Assembly: GCA_946222495.1 (NCBI GenBank)
Contig: CAMICF010000007.1
Location: 1-29,782 of the forward strand
DNA from: an uncultured Janibacter sp.
GTDB lineage: Bacteria > Actinomycetota > Actinomycetes > Actinomycetales > Dermatophilaceae
Length of the DNA stretch: 29,782 bases
Direction: 5' to 3'
Part shown: piece by piece, positions 6,584 through 13,747 of the stretch
Position numbering within the stretch: position 1 is the stretch's first letter
Layout of the letters: each line of letters starts with the position of its first letter
Program-made: the position numbers and the translations under genes
The notes under the pieces: model-generated
What the model was told of the DNA's origin: nothing
The model's input: only the letters and a program-made list of their open reading frames with translations
The model's database searches: none

Positions 6584-6633
6584 GGTGCACATCCTTCCAG
6601 GCCACCCTGCGGGCAAGCCAGATCAGATGTCAC

Positions 6634-6891
6634 CTACGCGTGCAGCAGTCCCCTACGACGGCTGGCAACCTTCCTGGCACCGTGCCTCTTGACCTCACTC
6701 CGAAGCCTGTTGGCAGCCTCTTGGACTTCCTCGATCGTCCGGCCTCGGACGCTCCTGTTGTCCTGCTTACCGTCAGGCTTGAGTCCGACGTAGACGTTGA
6801 GTCGGTATCGCTGCCTGTCTTCTTCCCACATGGGCTGCGCTTGCCGATTGCGCGATCGCCGCAGGTCACGCGTCTTCTTGGGTGCTGTCAA
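6634..6891 (-). pseudogene. Tyrosine recombinase (integrase) N-terminal remnant
   Basis: These 85 residues contain a short basic leader and RQRYRLNVYVGLKPDGKQDN…RTIEEVQEAANRLRSEVKRHG (about 26-70), which resembles the arm-binding N-terminal domain of phage and ICE integrases. The core-binding and catalytic domains (R…HxxR…Y) are absent; the frame ends eight bases before the presumed IS3 border. The TTG start at 6891 lies two bases after the stop of the excisionase-like gene, suggesting translational coupling. The integration function is lost. Identification rests on the N-terminal pattern and on the context of a tRNA gene and an excisionase-type gene. Confidence 0.6.
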
Positions 6892-6893
6892 GG

Positions 6894-7238
6894 TCAGGCC
6901 GCCTTGTCGTTTCGGATGAAGCCGTCGATGTCCTCGGGCACCAGGCGCACTGCAGTCCCCACGCGGTAGTGCGGGAGGTCCCCGTTGCGCATGAGTCGGT
7001 AGAGGGTCGTGCGGGAGACGCCCATGTACTCCTGGGCCTGCTTGATGGTGAGGTACGCCGGGGTCAGACCGCTCTCTGCGGCTTCCGCCTGTGCTTCGGT
7101 CGCCTCGACGAGCGACTCGACCTCGCTCTGCAGGTCAGTCAACTCTCCGGCTAGGCGGCTCACCTTGTCCAGCAGGTGCCGCGCGGTCGTGGCTGCGTCG
7201 ACGGTGGTTGGAAGTGGATCGTGGCTGTGGTTGGTCAT
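6894..7238 (-). CDS. Excisionase-type (MerR-like HTH_17) DNA-binding protein
   Basis: This 114-residue protein has a predicted coiled coil (LLDKVSRLAGELTDLQSEVESLVEATEAQAEAAE, about 22-56). It is followed by the HTH_17/excisionase domain YLTIKQAQEYMGVSRTTLYRLMRNGDLPHYRVGTAVRL…DIDGFIRN. Such proteins bind attachment sites and direct the integrase toward excision, or repress it. The ATG at 7238 is chosen; a longer in-frame reading would run into the tRNA gene and is not credible. It sits between tRNA-Pro and the integrase remnant, the standard layout of a tRNA-targeted integrative element. It is probably functional as a DNA-binding protein but without a partner enzyme. Confidence 0.8.
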   Translation of the reverse strand: MTNHSHDPLPTTVDAATTARHLLDKVSRLAGELTDLQSEVESLVEATEAQAEAAESGLTPAYLTIKQAQEYMGVSRTTLYRLMRNGDLPHYRVGTAVRLVPEDIDGFIRNDKAA

Positions 7239-7329
7239 GACCACTCTGCGTGCGGGGAATGGCACACGAGGAAACACGGTCCGATCCCGCGGGTCCGAAC
7301 TACGCTCGGGTCTAAGCCCAGACAGCGAA

Positions 7330-7384
7330 ATCCGCCTGATCCGAGGAGCCTCAGTTGAGGCAAAATCCCCGGCATCAAGCGGAT
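7330..7384. repeat. Nested inverted repeats between tRNA-Pro and the excisionase gene
   Basis: ATCCGCCTGAT (7330-7340) and ATCAAGCGGAT (7374-7384) form an inverted pair with one mismatch. A second dyad, GCCTC-AGTT-GAGGC, lies inside at 7348-7361. The position next to the tRNA 3' end suits recombinase or excisionase binding sites of the att region; the inner dyad could instead help terminate the tRNA transcript. Confidence 0.45.
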
Positions 7385-7393
7385 CTCTGTCGG

Positions 7394-7467
<74 letters not shown>

Positions 7468-7493
7468 TGGCTGCTCCCTCAGGAGCGAACGTC

Positions 7494-7524
7494 ACCTTAT
7501 CCCACACCTGACGCGCCGACCGAA
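7494..7524 (-). promoter_or_regulatory. Probable tRNA-Pro promoter
   Basis: On the minus strand, TTCGGT (7524-7519) and TAAGGT (7499-7494) are separated by 19 bases, about 27 bases before the tRNA 5' end. The -10 fits the actinobacterial TANNNT pattern; the -35 is weak. Confidence 0.35.
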
Positions 7525-7578
7525 TCGGCCCTCCGGCAACGGAAACACCCTTCGCCGGGACCTCCGGGAAGGGCGCCG

Positions 7579-8385
7579 ATGGCAGGATCGGGACCGATGA
7601 GCCTGACCCCACCGAGCGCCTGGACCCCGGCCATGACCCACGACCTGTGGGTCGGTCTCGGCGTGCTCACCGCGGGGCTCGTCCTCGCCCTCGAGAAGCA
7701 CCGCCGCGGGGTCCGGGACGAACGGGTCTGGGCGCTCGTGGCGCTGGCCGTCGGGTTCGGCGGGGTCGGCGCACGGCTCGGGACCTGGCTGCAGCACCTC
7801 GACCCAGCCGCCAACGAGTCCGCCGTCGTCCACTGGATGTACGGCAACCGGAGCATCCTCGGCGGCCTGGCCTTCGCCTACGTCGCGGTCCTCCTGGGCA
7901 AGCGGCTCCTGCGGATGAGGTGGCGGACCGGGGCGCTCTTCGCCCCTGCGGTCGCCGCCGGGATGGCCGTGGGCCGGGTCGGCTGCCTCCTCACCGAGCC
8001 GCCCGGTACCCCCACGGCCCTGCCCTGGGGGGTCACGGTGTCCTCGGCCGCCGACGCTGCGGCCTGGGGTGTCCCGGTCGGAACGACGCTGCACCCCTCC
8101 TTCGCCTACGAGATCGCCTTCCACCTGCTCGCGCTCCTCGCGATCTGGGTCTGGCGCGACCGGCTCGCCGACCCGGCGGACCTCTTCACCCTCTACATCA
8201 CCGGGTATGCGCTCGTCGGCTTCGCCGTCGAACCGGTGCGCGGCAACGAGGTCGTGTGGCTCGACCTCACCCGCCCGCAGCTCTTCCTGCTCGCCACCCT
8301 TCCCCTGCTCATCTGGCGTAGCGTCATCGCCATCCGTCGCAGCAGCAAGGGAGCAGCTCATGAGTCAGCCGTACTGGCGCCCTGA
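7579..8385 (+). CDS. Lgt-fold (prolipoprotein diacylglyceryl transferase-like) membrane protein
   Basis: This 268-residue multi-pass membrane protein has the Lgt layout: NRSILGGLAFAYVAV (90-104), GMAVGRVGCLLTEPPGTPTALPWGV (128-152), LHPSFAYEIAFHLL (171-184) and a C-terminal VEPVRGNE (218-224) with Arg221. True Lgt moves diacylglycerol from phosphatidylglycerol to lipoprotein cysteines. It uses a His in 'HGG' and an Asn in 'GRxxNF'; here these are Leu94 and Cys136. It is therefore unlikely to be the housekeeping Lgt and may bind a phospholipid for another purpose. The ATG at 7579 has GGGAAGG six bases upstream; the ATG at 7597 is an alternative. It overlaps the next gene by 26 bases and leads an operon with a Tes-like radical SAM enzyme. 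Confidence 0.75.
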   Translation: MAGSGPMSLTPPSAWTPAMTHDLWVGLGVLTAGLVLALEKHRRGVRDERVWALVALAVGFGGVGARLGTWLQHLDPAANESAVVHWMYGNRSILGGLAFAYVAVLLGKRLLRMRWRTGALFAPAVAAGMAVGRVGCLLTEPPGTPTALPWGVTVSSAADAAAWGVPVGTTLHPSFAYEIAFHLLALLAIWVWRDRLADPADLFTLYITGYALVGFAVEPVRGNEVVWLDLTRPQLFLLATLPLLIWRSVIAIRRSSKGAAHESAVLAP

Positions 8386-8743
8386 TCCCTACCAGCCCCC
8401 GCCGCGCGCCGGGCTGGGGCTCGGGGCCGGGGCCGGTCTGGGAGCTCTCGTCGGTATCGTCGGGCCGATCCTCCTCGGGCTGCTCGGCTGGGGGGCGACG
8501 ACGGTGCTGCAGGCCTCGGTGGCAGAGTCGGTGAACGGCTTGGTCATCATCGCCATCGTCGTGCTGCCGATCGTGCTCCTCATCGGCGGCTGCCTCCTCA
8601 TGATCCCGGACCACACCCGCGGGTGGGGTGTCGCGGCGCTCACCGCGTCAGGGGTGTGGTTGATCTCCGCCGCCGGGGTCTGCACGGTCGCCCTCTTCGG
8701 AGCCCTGGCCTCGTACGACAACTCGGGCATGGTGGGCCTGTGA
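8360..8743 (+). CDS. Small three-helix membrane protein in the radical SAM operon
   Basis: This 127-residue protein starts with a Pro/Tyr-rich cytoplasmic tail (MSQPYWRPDPYQPPPR). Three hydrophobic segments follow, about 18-44 (Gly/Ala/Leu-rich), 54-80 (VNGLVIIAIVVLPIVLLIGGCLLMI) and 88-115. No catalytic motif or named family is seen. The ATG at 8360 is supported by GGGAG six bases upstream. It overlaps the Lgt-like gene upstream and shares GTGA with the radical SAM gene downstream, so all three are almost certainly made together. A role as membrane anchor or partner for the radical SAM enzyme is inference from this linkage. Confidence 0.7.
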   Translation: MSQPYWRPDPYQPPPRAGLGLGAGAGLGALVGIVGPILLGLLGWGATTVLQASVAESVNGLVIIAIVVLPIVLLIGGCLLMIPDHTRGWGVAALTASGVWLISAAGVCTVALFGALASYDNSGMVGL

Positions 8744-10338
8744 CGCCTCCACCCGCCCACGGTCAGCCCGACGCCGGCCCGGGCCGCCCCCTTCGCGGGG
8801 ACCGGATCCACCGCTACGTCAACGCCTTCTGCCCCACCTGCCACCACGACGACCCGGAGCGCGACCTCGCCGACGTGCGTCGGCTCACCGGGTGGCTCGC
8901 GGAGCGCGACGGACGGATCTGGCTGGAGCGTGGCTGCCCCGACCACGGCCTCCAGCGCACGCTCTACGACGAGCACGCGGACATCCTCCGCTACCTCGAG
9001 GAGTGGACCGCCCCGACGAAGCAGCACGTCCCCGACGTCACCGGAAACTTCGCCCCGGTGCCCGCGGCCTACCTCGACGGCCTGCCCGAGATGCAGACGC
9101 AGCACACGTGCATCCTGCTCGAGGACATCACCGAGCACTGCAACCTGCGCTGCCCCACGTGCTTCGCCGACTCGGCGCCGCCCCTGCAAGGGGTCGCCCC
9201 CGTCGAGGCCGTCCTCGCGAACGTCGACGCCCGGCTCGTCCGGGAGGACGGCCGCCTCGACGTCCTCATGCTCTCCGGCGGCGAGCCGACCCTGTACCCG
9301 GAGCTCGAGCGGCTGCTCGACGAACTCGTCGCGCGCCCCGTGGTGCGGATCCTCATCAACACCAACGGCCTGACCGTGGCCCGTGACGACGCCCTCGTCG
9401 ACCTTCTGAAGCGGCACCGTCAGCGGGTGGAGATCTACCTCCAGTACGACGGCTCGTCCGCGGAGGCCTCGCTCCACCACCGGGGTGGGGACCTGCGCTC
9501 GCACAAGGACCGCGCCATCGCCCGGCTCAGCGACGCGGGAGTCTTCACGACCCTGACGATGACCGCAGACCTGGGCGTCAACGACGGCGAGATCGGTGAC
9601 GTCATCACGCGGTCCCTGGACACTCCCTTCGTCTGCGGGGTGTCCATCCAGCCGATCTTCGGCTCCGGGCGCTCCGGCGCCATCGACGCCACCGACCGGC
9701 TCACCCACACCGGCGTCCTCGCGCGCATGGGTCCCCAGACCGACGACCGCGTGAGCTGGCGGGACCTCACCGCACTCCCCTGCAGCCACCCCCACTGCGC
9801 CTCCGTCGGCTACCTGCTCCTCGACGACTCGGACACCTGGCGCTCGCTTACCGCCATCGTCGGCCACGACCAGCTCAAGCAGTGGCTCGACCTCGCGCCG
9901 GACAGCTTCGCCAACCGGATCACCGACCAGGCCCTCCCCGAGCAGATGCGAACCGTCGTCAAGGAGGCGGTCCTCGGGCTGCTCAGCGAGCAGACCTCGC
10001 TGTCGCACCCGCAGGTCGCCGACCTCTGGAAGGCCGTCTGCCAGACCTGTGACCTCGGCCTCTCGACCCTGACGACACTCGTCACGTCGCGTCTGCCGGG
10101 TCAGCACGAACGGCTCCGACGGCTCATGGGCGAGCGGGTCAAGCGGATCAGCGTCAAGCCCTTCATGGACATCGAGACGATGATCGAGGAGCGGCTGACG
10201 CAGTGCTGCGTCCACGTGGGGACGCAGGGGGCGAAGGGGGACCAGTGCGCGCCCTTCTGCGCGGTCCAGGCGTGGGCGCCCTTGTCGCGTCAGAAGATCG
10301 GCGTCGGCACGAGGAGCCTGTCGCTGACCGAGGTGTGA
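8740..10338 (+). CDS. Radical SAM enzyme resembling tetraether lipid synthase (Tes/MJ0619-like)
   Basis: This 532-residue protein starts at a GTG that overlaps the stop of the previous gene. It has an N-terminal cysteine knot CPTC (31-34) with GRIWLERGCPDHG (58-70, Cys66). The radical SAM motif HCNLRCPTCF follows (Cys134, Cys138, Cys141), then LSGGEPTLYPEL (179-189). Cysteine pairs follow at 348/353 (CSHPHC) and 434/437 (CQTC). The ending QCCVHVGTQGAKGDQCAPFC (488-507) resembles the 'CCVHY…PFC' end of MJ0619-like proteins. This N-CPxC…CPEHG plus C-terminal CC…PFC pattern is that of archaeal Tes, which joins lipid alkyl chains by C–C bond formation. No B12 domain is seen. The substrate is unknown; lipid modification is inferred from similarity and from the Lgt-like and membrane partners. 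Confidence 0.78.
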   Translation: MTPPPAHGQPDAGPGRPLRGDRIHRYVNAFCPTCHHDDPERDLADVRRLTGWLAERDGRIWLERGCPDHGLQRTLYDEHADILRYLEEWTAPTKQHVPDVTGNFAPVPAAYLDGLPEMQTQHTCILLEDITEHCNLRCPTCFADSAPPLQGVAPVEAVLANVDARLVREDGRLDVLMLSGGEPTLYPELERLLDELVARPVVRILINTNGLTVARDDALVDLLKRHRQRVEIYLQYDGSSAEASLHHRGGDLRSHKDRAIARLSDAGVFTTLTMTADLGVNDGEIGDVITRSLDTPFVCGVSIQPIFGSGRSGAIDATDRLTHTGVLARMGPQTDDRVSWRDLTALPCSHPHCASVGYLLLDDSDTWRSLTAIVGHDQLKQWLDLAPDSFANRITDQALPEQMRTVVKEAVLGLLSEQTSLSHPQVADLWKAVCQTCDLGLSTLTTLVTSRLPGQHERLRRLMGERVKRISVKPFMDIETMIEERLTQCCVHVGTQGAKGDQCAPFCAVQAWAPLSRQKIGVGTRSLSLTEV

Positions 10339-10356
10339 GGTGCGGGCGGACGGGGC

Positions 10357-11826
10357 CTAGCGGCGGCGGCGCTTCTCGCGCACCCGGACGCTGATCTCCA
10401 GCGGGGTGCCGTCGAAGCCGAACTCCTCGCGGAGGCGACGCTCGAGGAAGCGGCGGTAGCCCGCCTCGAGGAAGCCGGAGGCGAAGACCACGAACCGCGG
10501 CGGGCGGGTCGAGGCCTGCGTCGCGAAGAGGATCCGCGGCTGCTTGCCACCGCGCACCGGGTGCGGGTGACCGGCGACGATCTCGCCGAGCACGCCGTTG
10601 AGCCGCGAGGTCGGGACGCGCCGGTCCCAGGAGTCGAGGGCCAGGTCGAGCGCCGGCGTGAGCCGGTCGACGTGCCGACCGGTCATGGCGGAGACGTTGA
10701 CCCGCGGCGCCCAGGCGACGTGCCCGAGGTCCCGCTCGATCTCGCGCTCGAGGTAGTAGCGCCGCTCCTCGTCGAGCAGGTCCCACTTGTTGTAGGCGAT
10801 GACGAGGGCCCGGCCGGACTCGATGACCTGGCTGATGATCCGGAGGTCCTGCTCGGTCACCGGCTCGTGGGTGTCGATGAGGACGACGCCGACCTCGGCC
10901 TTCTCCAGCGCGGTCTGGGTGCGCAGCGAGGCGTAGAAGTCCGCACCCTTCGTCTGGTGGACCCGACGCCGGATGCCCGCGGTGTCGACGAAGCGCCACG
11001 GGCGCCCACCGAGCTCGATGAGCTCGTCCACGGGGTCGCGCGTGGTGCCGGCCAGGTCGTCGACGACGACCCGGTCCTCGCCCGCGAGGCGGTTGAGGAG
11101 GCTCGACTTGCCGACATTGGGACGGCCGATGAGCGCGACCCGGCGGGGGCCCCCTTCGAGCTGCGCACCACCGGTCGCGGAGAACTCCGGCATGACGTCG
11201 AGGACGGCGTCGAGCACGTCACCGCTCCCCCGCCCGTGCAGGGCGGACAGCGGCATCGGCTCGCCAAGACCGAGGTTCCACAGGACCGCGGCGTCGGCCT
11301 CGAAGCGTTGGTCATCGACCTTGTTGGCCACGAGCACGACCGGCTTGCCGGAGCGTCGCAGGAGCCGGACGACCGCCTCGTCGTCGTCGGTCGCGCCGAC
11401 GATGGCGTCGACGACGAAGATCACGACGTCGGACATCTCGACGGCGATCTCGGCCTGCTCGGCCACGCGAAGGTTCATCCCCTCGGCACCGATCTCCCAG
11501 CCACCCGTGTCGAGGAGGGTGAAGCGGCGGCCGGACCACTCCGCCTCGTAGGCGACACGGTCGCGCGTCACGCCGGGCGTGTCCTCGACGACGGCCTCAC
11601 GGCGCCGGAGGATGCGGTTGACGAGCGTCGACTTGCCGACGTTGGGACGACCGATGATGGCGACGACCGGCAGCGGACCAGTGGCGGTCTCCTGCTCCTC
11701 TTCCTGGAACCCGTCGATGAGGGCCCGGTCCTCCTGCGTCAGCTCGAAGTCGTCCAGCCCGGCACGCAGGACCCGCTCCACGCCCTCGGCGTCGGCGTGG
11801 TCGGTCGGTTCTGGGGTGGTGTTCAC
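10357..11826 (-). CDS. der: Ribosome-associated GTPase Der (EngA)
   Basis: This 489-residue protein has tandem GTPase domains. The first has GRPNVGKSTLVNR, DTGG and NKVD; the second has GRPNVGKSSLLNR, DTAG and NKWD. A C-terminal KH-like domain follows and ends in REKRRRR. Der is an essential factor for 50S subunit assembly. An acidic N-terminal extension of about 50 residues (MNTTPEPTDHADAEG…EEEQE) is usual in actinobacteria. The GTG start has AGGAG just upstream. It is the last gene of the minus-strand xerD–der block, 75 bases after cmk, and its stop faces that of the radical SAM gene 18 bases away with no evident hairpin. Confidence 0.97.
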   Translation of the reverse strand: MNTTPEPTDHADAEGVERVLRAGLDDFELTQEDRALIDGFQEEEQETATGPLPVVAIIGRPNVGKSTLVNRILRRREAVVEDTPGVTRDRVAYEAEWSGRRFTLLDTGGWEIGAEGMNLRVAEQAEIAVEMSDVVIFVVDAIVGATDDDEAVVRLLRRSGKPVVLVANKVDDQRFEADAAVLWNLGLGEPMPLSALHGRGSGDVLDAVLDVMPEFSATGGAQLEGGPRRVALIGRPNVGKSSLLNRLAGEDRVVVDDLAGTTRDPVDELIELGGRPWRFVDTAGIRRRVHQTKGADFYASLRTQTALEKAEVGVVLIDTHEPVTEQDLRIISQVIESGRALVIAYNKWDLLDEERRYYLEREIERDLGHVAWAPRVNVSAMTGRHVDRLTPALDLALDSWDRRVPTSRLNGVLGEIVAGHPHPVRGGKQPRILFATQASTRPPRFVVFASGFLEAGYRRFLERRLREEFGFDGTPLEISVRVREKRRRR

Positions 11827-11901
11827 GGTGCTCCTGCTGACGATGATGGGGGTGGGGCCATTGTCGCAGCCCAGGCGGCCTCGGGGTCCGCCGACGGTGT
11901 C

Positions 11902-12597
11902 TCAGCCCTGGCGGGTGACGACGACGGCCATGACCGCGTCGACGGAACCCTCGAAGTCGAGGTCCGAGGTGTCGACGACGACGACGCCGTCGGCGGCGAC
12001 GGTGAACTGCGAGACCGTCGAGTCGTCGCGGTCCCGCCGGACGATCTGGTCGCGCGTCGCGTCGATCGCGGCCTCGTCGCTCGCACCGTGCACCTCGAGG
12101 GAACGGCGCCGCAGCCGGGCCTCCTCGCTCGCGGTGAGGAGGATGCGCACGGGCGCGTCCGGGGCGACGACGGTCGTGATGTCCCGGCCCTCGGCGACGC
12201 AGGCGCCGCGCCGCGCCGCGATGTCCTCGATGAGCTCGCGCTGCCGACGCTGCATCTCGGTGCGCACCTCGGGGACGGTCGCCACGGTCGAGACCTGGCC
12301 GGAGATCTCGCTCGTGCGGATCGCCGCGGCGATGTCGGTGCCGTCGACGTGCACCGTCGGCGCCTGCGGGTCGTCACCGATCTCCAGGGGCATGGCCTCG
12401 GAGGCGGCGATGATGGCCTGCGCGTCGCCCAGGTCGACACCGCTCTCCCGGCACCACCACGTGAGTGCCCGGTACATCGCCCCGGTGTCGAGGTATCCGG
12501 CGCCGAGATGCGTGGCGACGGACCTCGAGACGCTGGACTTGCCGGATCCCGAGGGTCCGTCGATGGCGATGACGAAGGGGGTGGGCTGGCTGGTCAC
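11902..12597 (-). CDS. cmk: Cytidylate kinase
   Basis: This 231-residue protein phosphorylates CMP and dCMP with ATP. The P-loop GPSGSGKSSVSR is at about 14-25, YLDTGAMYRALTW at about 35-47, and the arginine-rich LID region EARLRRRSLEVHG lies in the second half, with EGRDITTVVAPDA before it. Length and motif order match bacterial Cmk. The GTG start follows the tyrA stop by 22 bases and has only a weak ribosome-binding site, so it probably depends on coupling with tyrA. The tyrA–cmk–der order is conserved in many actinobacteria. Confidence 0.96.
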   Translation of the reverse strand: MTSQPTPFVIAIDGPSGSGKSSVSRSVATHLGAGYLDTGAMYRALTWWCRESGVDLGDAQAIIAASEAMPLEIGDDPQAPTVHVDGTDIAAAIRTSEISGQVSTVATVPEVRTEMQRRQRELIEDIAARRGACVAEGRDITTVVAPDAPVRILLTASEEARLRRRSLEVHGASDEAAIDATRDQIVRRDRDDSTVSQFTVAADGVVVVDTSDLDFEGSVDAVMAVVVTRQG

Positions 12598-12619
12598 GAG
12601 GGGTCAGCCTAGTCGTCCT

Positions 12620-13747
12620 TCAGGACTGGATCTGCCAGCCCCGACTCTCGAGGGCCTCGGTGAGCGGTCCGGCGGCGCCGGGGAGCACGGACACCTCCGC
12701 CAGGCCGAAGGGCAGGCCCAGCCCGTGGTCGAGCCGCAGGTCCTCCATGTTGACGCCCACCTCGCCGATCTCGGTGAGGAGACGCCCCACCTCTCCGGGC
12801 CGGTCGTCGACGACGACCCGGACGACGGCGTAGGCGGCCGGTGCCGCGCCGTGCTTGCCCGGGATGCGCGCGCGCCCGGCATTGCCGTCGGCGATGCTGC
12901 GCGCGAGGACCGCCCGGGCGCCGGGCGCGTCGGCGACGTCGTCTTCGCCGGAGCCGAGCGCCTCGAGGGCCGTGACCACCCGGCCGAGGTCGTCGGACAG
13001 GTCGCGCAGGACGGTGGCGACCGCCGGGGCGTTGCCGGAGAGGATCTGGGTCCACAGCCCGGGGTCGCTCGCCGCGATCCGGGTCACGTCGCGCACGCCC
13101 TGGCCGGCCAGGCCGATCGCCTCCTCGCTGAGGTGCTCCAGCCGGGCGGCGACGAGCGACGCGGCCAGCTGGGGCACGTGGGAGACGGCCGCGACGGCGC
13201 TGTCGTGCTCGAGCGGGCTGAGGGTGCTCACGGCGGCCCCCGTGGCCCGGGCCATCCGCGCCACAAGCTCCGTGGCGCGGGAGTCCGCGTCCTCGTGGGG
13301 GCAGAGCACCCACGCGCGGCCCTCGAAGAGGTCGGCGCGGGCGCTGATCGCGCCGGAACGCTCCCGGCCGGCCATGGGGTGCGACCCGACGTAGCGGTCC
13401 AGCGGCACGTCGGCGCGGACGAGGTCGGCGAGGATGACCTGCTTCACCGAGGTGACGTCGGTGACGACCGCCTCGGGCCAGCGGTCCAGGGCCTCGAGGA
13501 CGAGACGCGGCGCGACGTCCGGCGGTGCGGCGACGACGACCAGGCCGGGCGCGACGTCTCCGGTGATCCGACCGGCACCGAGGTCACGGGCGAGCGCCAC
13601 GGAGGTCTCCGACTGGTCCTCGAGCGAGACGTCTGCATCGACGGCGCGCAGGGCGAGGCCGATGCTCGCGCCGATGAGCCCGGTCCCGATGACGTGCACC
13701 GGTGGCAGGCCCGCGGCAGCCCCCTTCGCCTCCGCGGACGCGGTCAC
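12620..13747 (-). CDS. tyrA: Prephenate dehydrogenase with C-terminal ACT domain
   Basis: This 375-residue enzyme catalyses NAD-dependent oxidative decarboxylation of prephenate in tyrosine synthesis. The nucleotide site is HVIGTGLIGASIGLAL (about 17-32). The catalytic region contains GSHPMAGRERSGA and HDSAVAAVSHVPQLAA. A C-terminal ACT domain (YAVVRVVVDDRPGEVGRLLTEIGEVGVNMEDL) probably gives feedback control by tyrosine. The GTG at 13747 overlaps the rluB stop by four bases (GTGA) and is preferred to a longer frame reaching 13801, which would run into rluB. Confidence 0.94.
   Translation of the reverse strand: MTASAEAKGAAAGLPPVHVIGTGLIGASIGLALRAVDADVSLEDQSETSVALARDLGAGRITGDVAPGLVVVAAPPDVAPRLVLEALDRWPEAVVTDVTSVKQVILADLVRADVPLDRYVGSHPMAGRERSGAISARADLFEGRAWVLCPHEDADSRATELVARMARATGAAVSTLSPLEHDSAVAAVSHVPQLAASLVAARLEHLSEEAIGLAGQGVRDVTRIAASDPGLWTQILSGNAPAVATVLRDLSDDLGRVVTALEALGSGEDDVADAPGARAVLARSIADGNAGRARIPGKHGAAPAAYAVVRVVVDDRPGEVGRLLTEIGEVGVNMEDLRLDHGLGLPFGLAEVSVLPGAAGPLTEALESRGWQIQS

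Larger units (their letters stand above)
3916..6625 (-). mobile_element. IS3-family insertion sequence, interrupted by an IS30-family element
   Basis: OrfA (6275-6583) and the two halves of OrfB (5707-6278 and 3931-4254) define one IS3-type element on the minus strand, about 1.26 kb once the inserted IS30 is removed. The end near 3916 reads TGGATCGCCCCGGGTTTAG, resembling the IS3 terminal repeat. The end near 6625 reads, on the minus strand, TGATCTGGCTTGCCC. The two ends match only weakly and no target duplication could be found, so both borders are approximate. The element lies beside the truncated integrase gene at 6634, whose reading it may have cut off. Confidence 0.7.

Noticed and set aside
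11823..12440. Open frames on both strands over der, cmk, tyrA, scpA and rel, some longer than 500 codons
   Set aside because: They are shadows of real genes in high-GC DNA, giving Arg/Pro/Ser- or Asp/Val-rich products without motifs.
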